Assembly (NCBI GenBank): GCA_947652605.1
Contig: CANTFG010000231.1
Location: 62,001 to 126,000, forward strand
DNA length: 64,000 bases
Direction of reading: 5' to 3'
From: Elmis aenea
Taxonomy: Eukaryota; Arthropoda; Insecta; Coleoptera; Elmidae
Position 1 is the stretch's first letter; the number at the start of each line of letters is the position of its first letter. Below are positions 27,300-41,400 of this stretch, piece by piece. The position numbers were made by a program, and so were the translations under genes. The notes beneath the pieces are model-generated. The model was not told the origin of the DNA and made no database searches. It was given only the letters and a program-made list of their open reading frames with translations.

Positions 27300-29125
27300 A
27301 AATTTTCAAAATTTTTAATTTTTTGAATAATTTTGTAAATTAAATTTCAAATTAGTTGAGACAAACGGCATTATACTTAGAAAAATAAACTCCATAACAT
27401 GCTGAAAATGGAACCAAATGTAACGAGCCGTTTTCGAAAAACAATTCAAAATTTTCAAAATTTTTAATTTTTTGAATAATTTTGTAAATTAAATTTCAAA
27501 ATAGTTGAGACAAACGGCATTATACTAACAAAAACAAACTCTATAACATGCTAAAATTTGAACAAATTGTAACAAGCCGTTTTCGAAAAAAAAATTCAAA
27601 ATTTTTAATTTTTTGAATAATTTTGTAAATTAAATTTCAAAATAGTTGAGACAAACGGCATTATACTAAGAAAAACAAACTCTATAACATGCTAAAATTT
27701 GAACTAAATATAACAAGCCGTTTTTGAAAAAAAATTTAAAATTTTCAAAATTTTTAATTTTTTGAATAATTTTGTAAATTAAATTTCAAAATAGTTGAGA
27801 CAAACGGCATTATACTAAGAAAAATAAACTCTATAACATGCCAAAAGTTGAACAAAATGTAACAAGCCGTTTTCGAAAAAAAATTCAAAATTTTCAAAAT
27901 TTTTAATTTTTTGAATAATTTTGTAAATTAAATTTCAAAATAGTTGAGACAAACGGCATTATACTAAGAAAAACAAACTCTATAACATGCTAAAATTTGA
28001 ACAAAATGTAACAAGCCGTTTTCAAAAAAAATTTTAAAATTTTTAATTTTTTGAATAATTTTGTAAATTAAATTTCAAAATAGTTGAGACAAACGGCATT
28101 ATACTTAAAAAAATAAACTCTATAACATGCTAAAAATGGAACAAAATGTAACAAGCCGTTTTCGAAAAAAAATTCAAAATTTTCAAAATTTTTAATTTTT
28201 TAAATAATTTTGTAAATTAAATTTCAAAATAGTTGAGACAAACGGCATTATACTAAGAAAAACAAACTCTATAACATGCTAAAATTTGAACAAAATGTAA
28301 CAAGCCGTTTTCAAAAAAAATTTCAAAATTTTTAATTTTTTGAATAATTTTGTAAATTAAATTTCAAAATAGTTGAGACAAACGGCATTATACTTAAAAA
28401 AATAAACTCTATAACATGCTAAAAATGGAACAAAATGTAACAAGCCGTTTTCGAAAAAAAATTCAAAATTTTCAAAATTTTTAATTTTTTGAATAATTTT
28501 GTAAATTAAATTTCAAAATAGTTGAGACAAACGGCATTATACTAAGAAAAACAAACTCTATAACATGCTAAAATTTGAACAAAATGTAACAAGCCGTTTT
28601 CGAAAAAAATTTCAAAATTTTTAATTTTTTGAATAATTTTGTAAATTAAATTTCAAAATAGTTGAGACAAACGGCATTATACTAAGAAAAATAAACTCTA
28701 TAACATGCTAAAAGTTGAACAAAATGTAACAAGCCGTTTTCGAATAAAAAATTTCAAAATTTTTAATTTTTTAAATAATTTTGTAAATTAAATTTCAAAA
28801 TAGTTGAGACAAACAACAATATACTTACAAAAACAAACTCTATAACATGCTAAAAATGGAACAAAATGTAACGAGCCGTTTTCGAAAAAAATTTTCAAAA
28901 TTTTTAATTTTTTGAATAATTTTGTAAATTAAATTTCAAATTAGTTGAGACAAACGGCATTATACTTTAAAAAATAAACTCCATAACATGCTGAAAATGG
29001 AACCAAATGTAACGAGCCGTTTTCGAAAAACAATTCAAAATTTTCAAAATTTTTAATTTTTTAAATAATTTTGTAAATTAAATTTCAAAATAGTTGAGAC
29101 AAACGGCATTATACTAAGAAAAACA
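27300..29125. repeat. Satellite A block of type Z (second copy)
   Basis: Carries the marker ggcattatactaacaaaaac near 27523 and aacatgccaaaagttg near 27836, in the same order as in 5.9-8.9 kb, and ends where the X-type markers begin. Limits are approximate. Confidence 0.5.
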
Positions 29126-32100
29126 AACTCTATAACATGCTAAAATTTGAACAAAATGTAACAAGCCGTTTTCAAAAAAAATTTCAAAATTTTTAATTTT
29201 TTGAATAATTTTGTAAATTAAATTTCAAAATAGTTGAGACAAACGGCATTATACTTAAAAAAATAAACTCTATAACATGCTAAAAATGGAACAAAATGTA
29301 ACGAACCGTTTTCGAAAAAAAATTCAAAATTTTCAAAATTTTTAATTTTTTGAATAATTTTGTAAATTAACTTTCAAAATAGTTGAGACAAACGGCATTA
29401 TACTAAGAAAAACAAACTCTATAACATGCTAAAATTTGAACAAAATGTAACAAGCCGCTTTCGAAAAAAAAATTCAAAATTTTTAATTTTTTGAATAATT
29501 TTGTAAATTTAATTTCAAAATAGTTGAGACAAACGGCATTATACTAAGAAAAATAAACTCTATAACATGCTAAAAGTTGAACAAAATGTAACAAGCCGTT
29601 TTCGAATAAAAAATTTCAAAATTTTTAATTTTTTAAATAATTTTGTAAATTAAATTTCAAAATAGTTAAGACAAACAACAATATACTAACAAAAACAAAC
29701 TCTATAACATGCTAAAAATGGAACAAAATGTAACGAGCCGTTTTCGAAAAAAATTTTCAAAATTTTTAATTTTTTGAATAATTTTGTAAATTAAATTTCA
29801 AATTAGTTGAGACAAACGGCATTATACTTTAAAAAATAAACTCCATAACATGCTGAAAATGGAACCAAATGTAACGAGCCGTTTTCGAAAAACAATTCAA
29901 AATTTTCAAAATTTTTAATTTTTTGAATAATTTTGTAAATTAAATTTCAAAATAGTTGAGACAAACGGCATTATACTAAGAAAAACAAACTCCATAACAT
30001 GCTAAAATTTAAACAAAATGTAACAAGCCGTTTTCGAAAAAAAATTTCAAAATTTTTTATTTTTTGAATAATTTTGTAAATTAAATTTGAAAATAGTTGA
30101 GACAAACGGCATTATACTAAGAAAAACAAACTCTATAACATGCTAAAATTTGAACAAAATATAACAAGCCGTTTTCGAAAAAAAATTTAAAATTTTCAAA
30201 ATTTTTAATTTTTTGAATAATTTTGTAAATTAAATTTCAAAATTGTTGAGACAAACAACAATATACTTAGAAAAACAAACTCTATAACATGCTAAAAATG
30301 GAACAAAATGTAACGAGCCGTTTTCGAAAAAAATTTTCAAAATTTTTAATTTTTTTAATAATTTTGTAAATTAAATTTCAAATTAGTTGAGACAAACGGC
30401 ATTATACTTAGAAAAATAAACTCCATAACATGCTGAAAATGGAACCAAATGTAACGAGCCGTTTTCGAAAAACAATTCAAAATTTTCAAAATTTTTAATT
30501 TTTTGAATAATTTTGTAAATTAAATTTCAAAATAGTTGAGACAAACGGCATTATACTAAGAAAAACAAACTCTATAACATGCTAAAATTTGAACAAAATG
30601 TAACAAGCTGTTTTCGAAAAAAAAATTTCAAAACTTTTAATTTTTTGAATAATTTTGTAAATTAAATTTGAAAATAGTTGAGACAAACGGCATTATACTA
30701 AGAAAAACAAACTCTATAACATGCTAAAATTTGAACAAAATATAACAAGCCGTTTTCGAAAAAAAATTTAAAATTTTCAAAATTTTTAATTTTTTGAATA
30801 ATTTTGTAAATTAAATTTCAAAATAGTTGAGACAAACGGCATTATACTAAGAAAAACAAACTCTATAACATGCTAAAATTTGAACAAAATGTAACAAGCT
30901 GTTTTCGAAAAAAAAATTTCAAAACTTTTAATTTTTTGAATAATTTTGTAAATTAAATTTCAAAATAGTTGAGACAAACGGTATTATACTAAGAAAAACA
31001 AACTCTATAACATGCTAAAATTTGAACAAAATGTAACAAGCCGTTTTCAAAAAAAATTTCAAAATGTTTAATTTTTTGAATAATTTTGTAAATTAAATTT
31101 TAAAATGGTTGAGACAAACGGCATTATACTTAAAAAAATAAACTCTATAACATGCTAAAAATGGAACAAAATGTAACGAGCCGTTTTCGAAAAAAAATTC
31201 AAAATTTTCAAAATTTTTAATTTTTTGAATAATTTTGTAAATTAAATTTCAAAATAGTTGAGACAAACGGCATTATACTAAGAAAAACAAACTCTATAAC
31301 ATGCTAAAATTTGAACAAAATGTAACAAGCCGTTTTCGAAAAAAAATTTCAAAACTTTTAATTTTTTGAATAATTTTGTAAATTAAATTTCAAAATAGTT
31401 GAGACAAACGGCATTATACTAAGAAAAATAAACTCTATAACATGCTAAAAGTTGAACAAAATGTAACAAGCCGTTTTCGAAAAAAAATTCAAAATTTTCA
31501 AAATTTTTAATTTTTTGAATAATTTTGTAAATTAAATTTCAAAATAGTTGAGACAAACGGCATTATACTAAGAAAAACAAACTCTATAACATGCTAAAAT
31601 TTGAACAAAATGTAACAAGCCGTTTTCGAAAAAAAATTTCAAAATTTTTAATTTTTTGAATAATTTTGTAAATTAAATTTCAAAATAGTTGAGACAAACG
31701 GCATTATACTTAAAAAAATAAACTCTATAACATGCTAAAAATGGAACAAAATGTAACCAACCGTTTTCGAAAAAAAATTCAAAATTTTCAAAATTTTTAA
31801 TTTTTTGAATAATTTTGTAAATTAAATTTCAAAATAGTTGAGACAAACGGCATTATACTAAGAAAAACAAACTCTATAACCTGCTAAAATTTGAACAAAA
31901 TGTAACAAGCCGTTTTCGAAAAAAAATTTTAAAATTTTTAATTTTTTGAATAATTTTGTAAATTAAATTTCAAAATAGTTGAGACAAACGGCATTATACT
32001 AAGAAAAATAAACTCTATAACATGCTTAAAGTTGAACAAAATGTAACAAGCCGTTTTCGAAAAAAAAATTTCAAAATTTTTAATTTTTTAAATAATTTTG

Positions 32101-34165
32101 TAAATTAAATTTCAAAATAGTTGAGACAAACAACAATATACTTAGAAAAACAAACTCTATAACATGCTAAAAATGGAACAAAATGTAACGAGCCGTTTTC
32201 GAAAAAAAATTTCAAAACTTTTAATTTTTGAATAATTTTGTAAATTAAATTTCAAAATAGTTGAGACAAACGGCATTATACTAAGAAAAACAAACTCTAT
32301 AACATGCTAAAATTTGAACAAAATGTAACAAGCCGTTTTCGAAAAAAAATTTCAAAACTTTTAATTTTTTGAATAATTTTGTAAATTAAATTTCAAAATA
32401 GTTGAGACAAACGGCATTATACTAAGAAAAATAAACTCTATAACATGCTAAAAGTTGAACAAAATGTAACAAGCCGTTTTCGAAAAAAAATTCAAAATTT
32501 TCAAAATTTTTAATTTTTTGAATAATTTTGTAAATTAAATTTCAAAATAGTTGAGACAAACGGCATTATACTAAGAAAAACAAACTCTATAACATGCTAA
32601 AATTTGAACAAAATGTAACAAGCCGTTTTCGAAAAAAAATTTCAAAATTTTTAATTTTTTGAATAATTTTGTAAATTAAATTTCAAAATAGTTGAGACAA
32701 ACGGCATTATACTTAAAAAAATAAACTCTATAACATGCTAAAAATGGAACAAAATGTAACCAACCGTTTTCGAAAAAAAATTCAAAATTTTCAAAATTTT
32801 TAATTTTTTGAATAATTTTGTAAATTAAATTTCAAAATAGTTGAGACAAACGGCATTATACTAAGAAAAACAAACTCTATAACCTGCTAAAATTTGAACA
32901 AAATGTAACAAGCCGTTTTCGAAAAAAAATTTTAAAATTTTTAATTTTTTGAATAATTTTGTAAATTAAATTTCAAAATAGTTGAGACAAACGGCATTAT
33001 ACTAAGAAAAATAAACTCTATAACATGCTAAAAGTTGAACAAAATGTAACAAGCCGTTTTCGAAAAAAAAATTTCAAAATTTTTAATTTTTTAAATAATT
33101 TTGTAAATTAAATTTCAAAATAGTTGAGACAAACAACAATATACTTAGAAAAACAAACTCTATAACATGCTAAAAATGGAACAAAATGTAACGAGCCGTT
33201 TTCGAAAAAAATTTTCAAAATTTTTAATTTTTTGAATAATTTTGTAAATTAAATTTCAAATTATTTGAGACAAACGGCATTATACTTAGAAAAATAAACT
33301 CCATAACATGCTAAAAATGGAACCAAATGTAACGAGCCGTTTTCGAAAAACAATTCAAAATTTTCAAAATTTTTAATTTTTTGAATAATTTTGTAAATTA
33401 AATTTCAAAATAGTTGAGACAAACGGCATTATACTAAGAAAAACAAACTCTATAACATGCTAAAATTTGAACAAAATGTAACAAGCCGTTTTCGAAAAAA
33501 AATTTCAAAATTTTTAATTTTTTGAATAATTTTGTAAATTAAATTTCAAAATTGTTGAGACAAACAACAAAATACTTAGAAAAACAAACTCTATAACATG
33601 CTAAAAATGGAACAAAATGTAACGAGCCGTTTTCGAAAAAAATTTTCAAAATTTTTAATTTTTTAAATAATTTTGTAAATTAAATTTCAAATTAGTTGAG
33701 ACAAACGGCATTATACTTAGAAAAATAAACTCCATAACATGCTGAAAATGGAACCAAATGTATCGAGCCGTTTTCGAAAAACAATTCAAAATTTTCAAAA
33801 TTTTTAATTTTTTAAATAATTTTGTAAATTAAATTTCAAAATAGTTGAGACAAACGGCATTATACTAAGAAAAACAAACTCTATAACATGCTAAAATTTG
33901 AACAAAATGTAACAAGCCGTTTTCGAAAAAAAATTTCAAAATTTTTAATTTTTTGAATAATTTTGTAAATTAAATTTCAAAATAGTTGAGACAAACGGAA
34001 TTATACTAAGAAAAACAAACTCTATAACATGCTAAAATTTGAACTAAATATAACAAGCCGTTTTCGAAAAAAAATTTAAAATTTTCAAAATTTTTAATTT
34101 TTTGAATAACTTTGTAAATTAAATTTCAAAATAGTTGAGACAAACGGCATTATACTTAGAAAAAT
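29125..34165. repeat. Diverged and expanded X-type block (third copy)
   Basis: Aligns with the 4178-bp unit at an offset of 20233 (a-run 8941 with 29174; aagctg 10372 with 30605). The offset then becomes 20375 after one extra monomer (tggttgag 10731 with 31106), then 20093 (taaccaaccg 11661 with 31754), and finally about 21096 at the end (acatgttg 13080-equivalent with 34176). It is therefore the same block enlarged to about 5.0 kb by local gains, including a roughly 1004-bp tandem duplication. Point differences from the 4178-bp copies are visible, such as attcaaaattt for attgaaaattt near 29470. Confidence 0.7.
31754..33761. repeat. 1004-bp tandem duplication inside the third X block
   Basis: The rare variant taaccaaccgttttcg at 31754 returns at 32758, and the variant ataacctgctaaaatttg follows each of them. 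The step is 1004 bp (seven monomers). The right limit given is simply two steps from the start. Confidence 0.65.
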
Positions 34166-34175
34166 AAACTCTATA

Positions 34176-37100
34176 ACATGTTGAAAATGGAACAAAATGT
34201 AACGAGCCGTTTTCGGAAAAAAATTTCAAAATTTTTAATTTTTTGATTAATTTTGTAAATTAAATTTCAAAATAGTTGAGACAAACGGCATTATACTAAG
34301 AAAAACAAACTTTATAACATGCTAAAAATGGAACAAAATGTAACGAGCCGTTTTCGAAAAAAAATTTCAAAATTTTTAATTTTTTAAATAATTTTGTAAA
34401 TTAAATTTTAAAATAGTTGAGGCAAACAACAATATACTTAGAAAAACAAATTCTATAACATGCTAGAAATGGAACAAAATGTAACGAGCCGTTTTCGAAA
34501 AAAATTTTCAAAATTTTTAATTTTTTGAATAATTTTGTAAATTAAATTTCAAATTAGTTGAGACAAACGGCATTATACTAAGAAAAACAAACTCTATAAC
34601 ATGCTAAAAATTGAACAAAATGTAACAAGCCGTTTTCGAAAAAAAATTCAAAATTTTCAAAATTTTTAATTTTTTGAATAATTTTGTAAATTAAATTTCA
34701 AAATAGTTGAGACAAACGGCATTTATACTAAGAAAAACAAACTCTATAACATGCTAAAATTTGAACAAAATGTAACAAGCCGTTTTCAAAAAAAATTTCA
34801 AAATTTTTAATTTTTTGAATAATTTTGTAAATTAAATTTCAAAATAGTTGAGACAAACGGCATTATACTTAAAAAAATAAACTCTATAACATGCTAAAAT
34901 TTGAACAAAATGTAACAAGCCGTTTTCGAAAAAAAAATTCAAAATTTTTAATTTTTTGAATAATTTTGTAAATTAAATTTCAAAATAGTTGAGACATACG
35001 GCATTATACTTGGAAAAATAAACTCTATAACATGCTAAAAATGGAACAAAATGTACCGAGCCGTTTTCGAAAAAAAATTCAAAATTTTCAAAATTTTTAA
35101 TTTTTTGAATAATTTTGTAAATTAAATTTCAAAATAGTTGAGACAAACGGCATTATACTAAGAAAAACAAACTCTATAACATGCTAAAATTTGAACAAAA
35201 TGTAACAAGCCGTTTTCGAAAAAAAAATTCAAAATTTTTAATTTTTTGAATAATTTTGTAAATTAAATTTCAAAATAGTTGAGACAAACGGCATTATACT
35301 AAGAAAAATAAACTCTATAACATGCTAAAAGTTGAACAAAATGTAACAAGCCGTTTTCGAAAAAAAAATTTCAAAATTTTTAATTTTTTAAATAATTTTG
35401 TAAATTAAATTTCAAAATAGTTGAGACAAACGGCATTATACTAAAAAAAACAAACTCTTTAACATGCTAAAATTTGAACAAAATGTAACAAGCCGTTTTC
35501 GAAAAAAAATTCAAAATTTTTAATTTTTTGAATAATTTTGTAAATTAAATTTCAAAATAGTTGAGACAAACGGCAATATACTTGGAAAAATAAACTCTAT
35601 AACATGCTAAAAATGGAACAAAATGTAACAAGCCGTTTTCGAAAAAAAATTCAAAATTGTCAAAATTTTTAATTTTTTGAATAATTTTGTAAATTAAATT
35701 TCAAAATAGTTGAGACAAACGGCATTATACTAAGAAAAACAAACTCTATAACATGCTAAAATTTGAACAAAATGTAACAAGCCGTTTTCGAAAAAAAATT
35801 TCAAAATTTTTAATTTTTTGAATAATTTTGTAAAAGAAATTTGAAAATAGTTGAGACAAACGGCAATATACTTGGAAAAATAAACTCTATAACATGCTAA
35901 AAATGGAACAAAATGTAACAAGCCGTTTTCGAAAAAAAATTCAAAATTGTCAAAATTTTTAATTTTTTGAATAATTTTGTAAATTAAATTTCAAAATAGT
36001 TGAGACAAACGGCATTATACTAAGAAAAACAAACTCTATAACATGCTAAAATTTGAACAAAATGTAACAAGCCGTTTTCGAAAAAAAATTTCAAAATTTT
36101 TAATTTTTTAAATAATTTTGTAAATTAAATTTCAAATTAGTTGAGACAAACGGCATTATACTTAGAAAAATAAACTCCATAACATGCTGAAAATGGAACC
36201 AAATGTAACGAGCCGTTTTCGAAAAACAATTCAAAATTTTCAAAATTTTTAATTTTTTGAATAATTTTGTAAATTAAATTTCAAAATAGTTGAGACAAAC
36301 GGCATTATACTAAGAAAAACAAACTCTATAACATGCTAAAATTTGAACAAAATGTAACAAGCCGTTTTCGAAAAAAAATTTCAAAATTTTTAATTTTTTA
36401 ATAATTTTGTAAATTAAATTTCAAAATAGTTGAGACAAACGGAATTATACTAAGAAAAACAAACTCTATAACATGCTAAAATTTGAACTAAATATAACAA
36501 GCCGTTTTCGAAAAAAAATTTAAAATTTTCAAAATTTTTAATTTTTTGAATAACTTTGTAAATTAAATTTCAAAATAGTTGAGACAAACGGCATTATACT
36601 TAGAAAAATAAACTCTATAACATGTTGAAAATGGAACAAAATGTAACGAGCCGTTTTCGGAAAAAAATTTCAAAATTTTTAATTTTTTGATTAATTTTGT
36701 AAATTAAATTTCAAAATAGTTGAGACAAACGGCATTATACTAAGAAAAACAAACTTTATAACATGCTAAAAATGGAACAAAATGTAACGAGCCGTTTTCG
36801 AAAAAAAATTTCAAAATTTTTAATTTTTTAAATAATTTTGTAAATTAAATTTTAAAATAGTTGAGGCAAACAACAATATACTTAGAAAAACAAATTCTAT
36901 AACATGCTAGAAATGGAACAAAATGTAACGAGCCGTTTTCGAAAAAAATTTTCAAAATTTTTAATTTTTTGAATAATTTTGTAAATTAAATTTCAAATTA
37001 GTTGAGACAAACGGCATTATACTAAGAAAAACAAACTCTATAACATGCTAAAAGTTGAACAAAATGTAACAAGCCGTTTTCGAAAAAAAATTCAAAATTT

Positions 37101-40100
37101 TCAAAATTTTTAATTTTTTGAATAATTTTGTAAATTAAATTTCAAAATAGTTGAGACAAACGGCATTATACTAAGAAAAACAAACTCTATAACATGCTAA
37201 AATTTGAACAAAATGTAACAAGCCGTTTTCAAAAAAAATTTCAAAATTTTTAATTTTTTGAATAATTTTGTAAATTAAATTTCAAAATAGTTGAGACAAA
37301 CGGCATTATACCTAAAAAAATAAACTCTATAACATGCTAAAAATGGAACAAAATGTAACGAACCGTTTTCGAAAAAAAATTCAAAATTTTCAAAATTTTT
37401 AATTTTTTAAATAATTTTGTAAATTAAATTTCAAAATAGTTGAGACAAACGGCATTATACTAAGAAAAACAAACTCTATAACATGCTAAAATTTGAACAA
37501 AATGTAACAAGCCGTTTTCGAAAAAAAAATTCAAAATTTTTAATTTTTTGAATAATTTTGTAAATTAAATTTCAAAATAGTTGAGACATACGGCATTATA
37601 CTTGGAAAAAGAAACTCTATAACATGCTAAAAATGGAACAAAATGTACCGAGCCGTTTTCGAAAAAAAATTCAAAATTTTCAAAATTTTTAATTTTTTGA
37701 ATAATTTTGTAAATTAAATTTCAAAATAGTTGAGACAAACGGCATTATACTAAGAAAAACAAACTCTATAACATGCTAAAATTTGAACAAAATGTAACAA
37801 GCCGTTTTCGAAAAAAAATTTCAAAATTTTTAATTTTTTGAATAATTTTGTAAATTAAATTTCAAAATAGTTGAGACAAACGGCATTATACTAAGAAAAA
37901 TAAACTCTATAACATGCTAAAAGTTGAACAAAATGTAACAAGCCGTTTTCGAAAAAAAAATTTCAAAATTTTTAATTTTTTAAATAATTTTGTAAATTAA
38001 ATTTCAAAATAGTTGAGACAAACGGCATTATACTAAAAAAAACAAACTCTATAACATGCTAAAATTTGAACAAAATGTAACAAGCCGTTTTCGAAAAAAA
38101 ATTCAAAATTTTTAATTTTTTGAATAATTTTGTAAATTAAATTTCAAAATAGTTGAGACAAACGGCAATATACTTGGAAAAATAAACTCTATAACATGCT
38201 AAAAATGGAACAAAATGTAACAAGCCGTTTTCGAAAAAAAATTCAAAATTGTCAAAATTTTTAATTTTTTGAATAATTTTGTAAATTAAATTTCAAAATA
38301 GTTGAGACAAACGGCATTATACTAAGAAAAACAAACTCTATAACATGCTAAAATTTGAACAAAATGTAACAAGCCGTTTTCGAAAAAAAATTTCAAAATT
38401 TTTAATTTTTTGAATAATTTTGTAAAAGAAATTTGAAAATAGTTGAGACAAACGGCATTATACTAAGAAAAAAAAACTCTATAACATGCTAAAAGTTGAA
38501 CAAAATGTAACAAGCCGTTTTCGAAAAAAAATTTCAAAATTTTTCATTTTTTGAATAATTTTGTAAATTAAATTTCAAAATAGTTGAGACAAACAACAAT
38601 ATACTTAGAAAAACAAACTCTATAACATGCTAAAAATGGAACAAAATGTAACAAGCCGTTTTCGAAAAAAGTTTTCAAAATTTTTAATTTTTTGAATAAT
38701 TTTGTAAATTAAATTTCAAATTAGTTGAGACAAACGGCATTATACTAAGAAAAACAAACTCTATAACATGCTAAAATTTGAACAAAATGTAACAAGCCGT
38801 TTTCGAAAAAAAATTTCAAAATTTTTAATTTTTTGAATAATTTTGTAAAAGAAATTTGAAAATAGTTGAGACAAACGGCATTATACTAAGAAAAAAAAAC
38901 TCTATAACATGCTAAAAGTTGAACAAAATGTAACAAGCCGTTTTCGAAAAAAAATTTCAAAATTTTTCATTTTTTGAATAATTTTGTAAATTAAATTTCA
39001 AAATAGTTGAGACAAACGGCATTATACTAAGAAAAACAAACTCTATAACATGCTAAAATTTGAACAAAATGTAACAAGCCGTTTTCGAAAAAAGTTTTCA
39101 AAATTTTTAATTTTTTGAATAATTTTGTAAATTAAATTTCAAATTAGTTGAGACAAACGGCATTATACTAAGAAAAACAAACTCTATAACATGCTAAAAG
39201 TTGAACAAAATGTAACAAGCCGTTTTCGAAAAAAAATTCAAAATTTTCAAAATTTTTAATTTTTTGAATAATTTTGTAAATTAAATTTCAAAATAGTTGA
39301 GACAAACGGCATTATACTAAGAAAAACAAACTCTATAACATGCTAAAATTTGAACAAAATGTAACAAGCCGTTTTCAAAAAAAATTTCAAAATTTTTAAT
39401 TTTTTGAATAATTTTGTAAATTAAATTTCAAAATAGTTGAGACAAACGGCATTATACCTAAAAAAATAAACTCTATAACATGCTAAAAATGGAACAAAAT
39501 GTAACGAACCGTTTTCGAAAAAAAATTCAAAATTTTCAAAATTTTTAATTTTTTAAATAATTTTGTAAATTAAATTTCAAAATAGTTGAGACAAACGGCA
39601 TTATACTAAAAAAAACAAACTCTATAACATGCTAAAATTTGAACAAAATGTATCAAGCCGTTTTCGAAAAAAAATTCAAAATTTTTAATTTTTTGAATAA
39701 TTTTGTAAATTAAATTTCAAAATAGTTGAGACAAACGGCAATATACTTGGAAAAATAAACTCTATAACATGCTAAAAATGGAACAAAATGTAACAAGCCG
39801 TTTTCGAAAAAAAATTCAAAATTGTCAAAATTTTTAATTTTTTGAATAATTTTGTAAATTAAATTTCAAAATAGTTGAGACAAACGGCATTATACTAAGA
39901 AAAACAAACTCTATAACATGCTAAAATTTGAACAAAATGTAACAAGCCGTTTTCGAAAAAAAAATTCAAAATTTTTAATTTTTTGAATAATTTTGTAAAA
40001 GAAATTTGAAAATAGTTGAGACAAACGGCATTATACTAAGAAAAAAAAACTCTATAACATGCTAAAAGTTGAACAAAATGTAACAAGCCGTTTTCGAAAA

Positions 40101-41400
40101 AAAATTTCAAAATTTTTAATTTTTTAAATAATTTTGTAAATTAAATTTCAAAATAGTTGAGACAAACAACAATATACTTAGAAAAACAAACTCTATAACA
40201 TGCTAAAAATGGAACAAAATGTAACAAGCCGTTTTCGAAAAAAGTTTTCAAAATTTTTAATTTTTTGAATAATTTTGTAAATTAAATTTCAAATTAGTTG
40301 AGACAAACGGCATTATACTTAGAAAAATTAACTCCATAACATGCTGAAAATGGAACCAAATGTAACGAGCCGTTTTCGAAAAACAATTCAAAATTTTCAA
40401 AATTTTTAATTTTTTGAATAATTTTGTAAATTAAATTTCAAAATAGTTGAGACAAACGGCATTATACTAAGAAAAAAAAACTCTATAACATGCTAAAATT
40501 TGAACAAAATGTAACAAGCCGTTTTCGAAAAAAAATTTCAAAATTTTTAATTTTTTGAATAACTTTGTAAATTAAATTTCAAAATAGTTAAGACAAACGG
40601 CATTATACTTAGAAAAATAAACTCTATAACATGTTGAAAATGGAACAAAATGTAACGAGCCGTTTTCGGAAAAAAATTTCAAAATTTATAATTTTTTGAT
40701 TAATTTTGTAAATTAAATTTCAAAATAGTTGAGACAAACGGCATTATACTAAGAAAAACAAACTTTATAACATGCTAAAAATGGAACAAAATGTAACGAG
40801 CCGTTTTCGAAAAAAAATTTCAAAATTTTTAATTTTTTAAATAATTTTGTAAATTAAATTTTAAAATAGTTGAGGCAAACAACAATATACTTAGAAAAAC
40901 AAACTCTATGACATGCTAGAAATGGAACAAAATGTAACGAGCCGTTTTCGAAAAAAATTTTCAAAATTTTTAATTTTTTGAATAATTTTGTAAATTAAAT
41001 TTCAAATTAGTTGAGACAAACGGCATTATACTAAGAAAAACAAACTCTATAACATGCTAAAAGTTGAACAAAATGTAACAAGCCGTTTTCGAAAAAAAAT
41101 TCAAAATTTTCAAAATTTTTAATTTTTTAAATAATTTTGTAAATTAAATTTCAAAATAGTTGAGACAAACGGCATTATACTAAGAAAAACAAACTCTATA
41201 ACATGCTAAAATTTGAACAAAATGTAACAAGCCGTTTTCAAAAAAAATTTCAAAATTTTTAATTTTTTGAATAATTTTGTAAATTAAATTTCAAAATAGT
41301 TGAGACAAACGGCATTATACTTAAAAAAATAAACTCTATAACATGCTAAAAATGGAACAAAATGTAACGAGCCGTTTTCGAAAAAAATTTTCAAAATTTT
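34176..41400. repeat. Satellite A block of type Y (third copy)
   Basis: Starts with acatgttgaaaatgg at 34176, repeated at 36620 (step 2444) and 40629 (step 4009). Its early part tracks the 17.3-20 kb block at an offset of 16918, then 16770. The 148-bp change equals one long monomer lost near 34.9 kb. Markers gttgaggcaaac (near 34.4, 36.9, 40.9 and 42.2 kb) and gtaaaagaaatttg recur in the same order. Confidence 0.6.

Larger units (their letters stand above)
17258..27300. repeat. Satellite A block of type Y (second copy)
   Basis: Begins with the variant acatgttgaaaatgg at 17258, repeated at 19851 (step 2593), 20853 (step 1002) and 25882 (step 5029). The variant gttgaggcaaacaacaatat occurs near 17.5, 20.1, 21.1 and 22.1 kb and at 26122 and 26834 (step 712). 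The variant gtaaaagaaatttgaaaat and the attgtcaaaattttt tract also recur. Interpretation: successive unequal exchanges of different lengths inside one ancestral Y unit. Confidence 0.6.
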
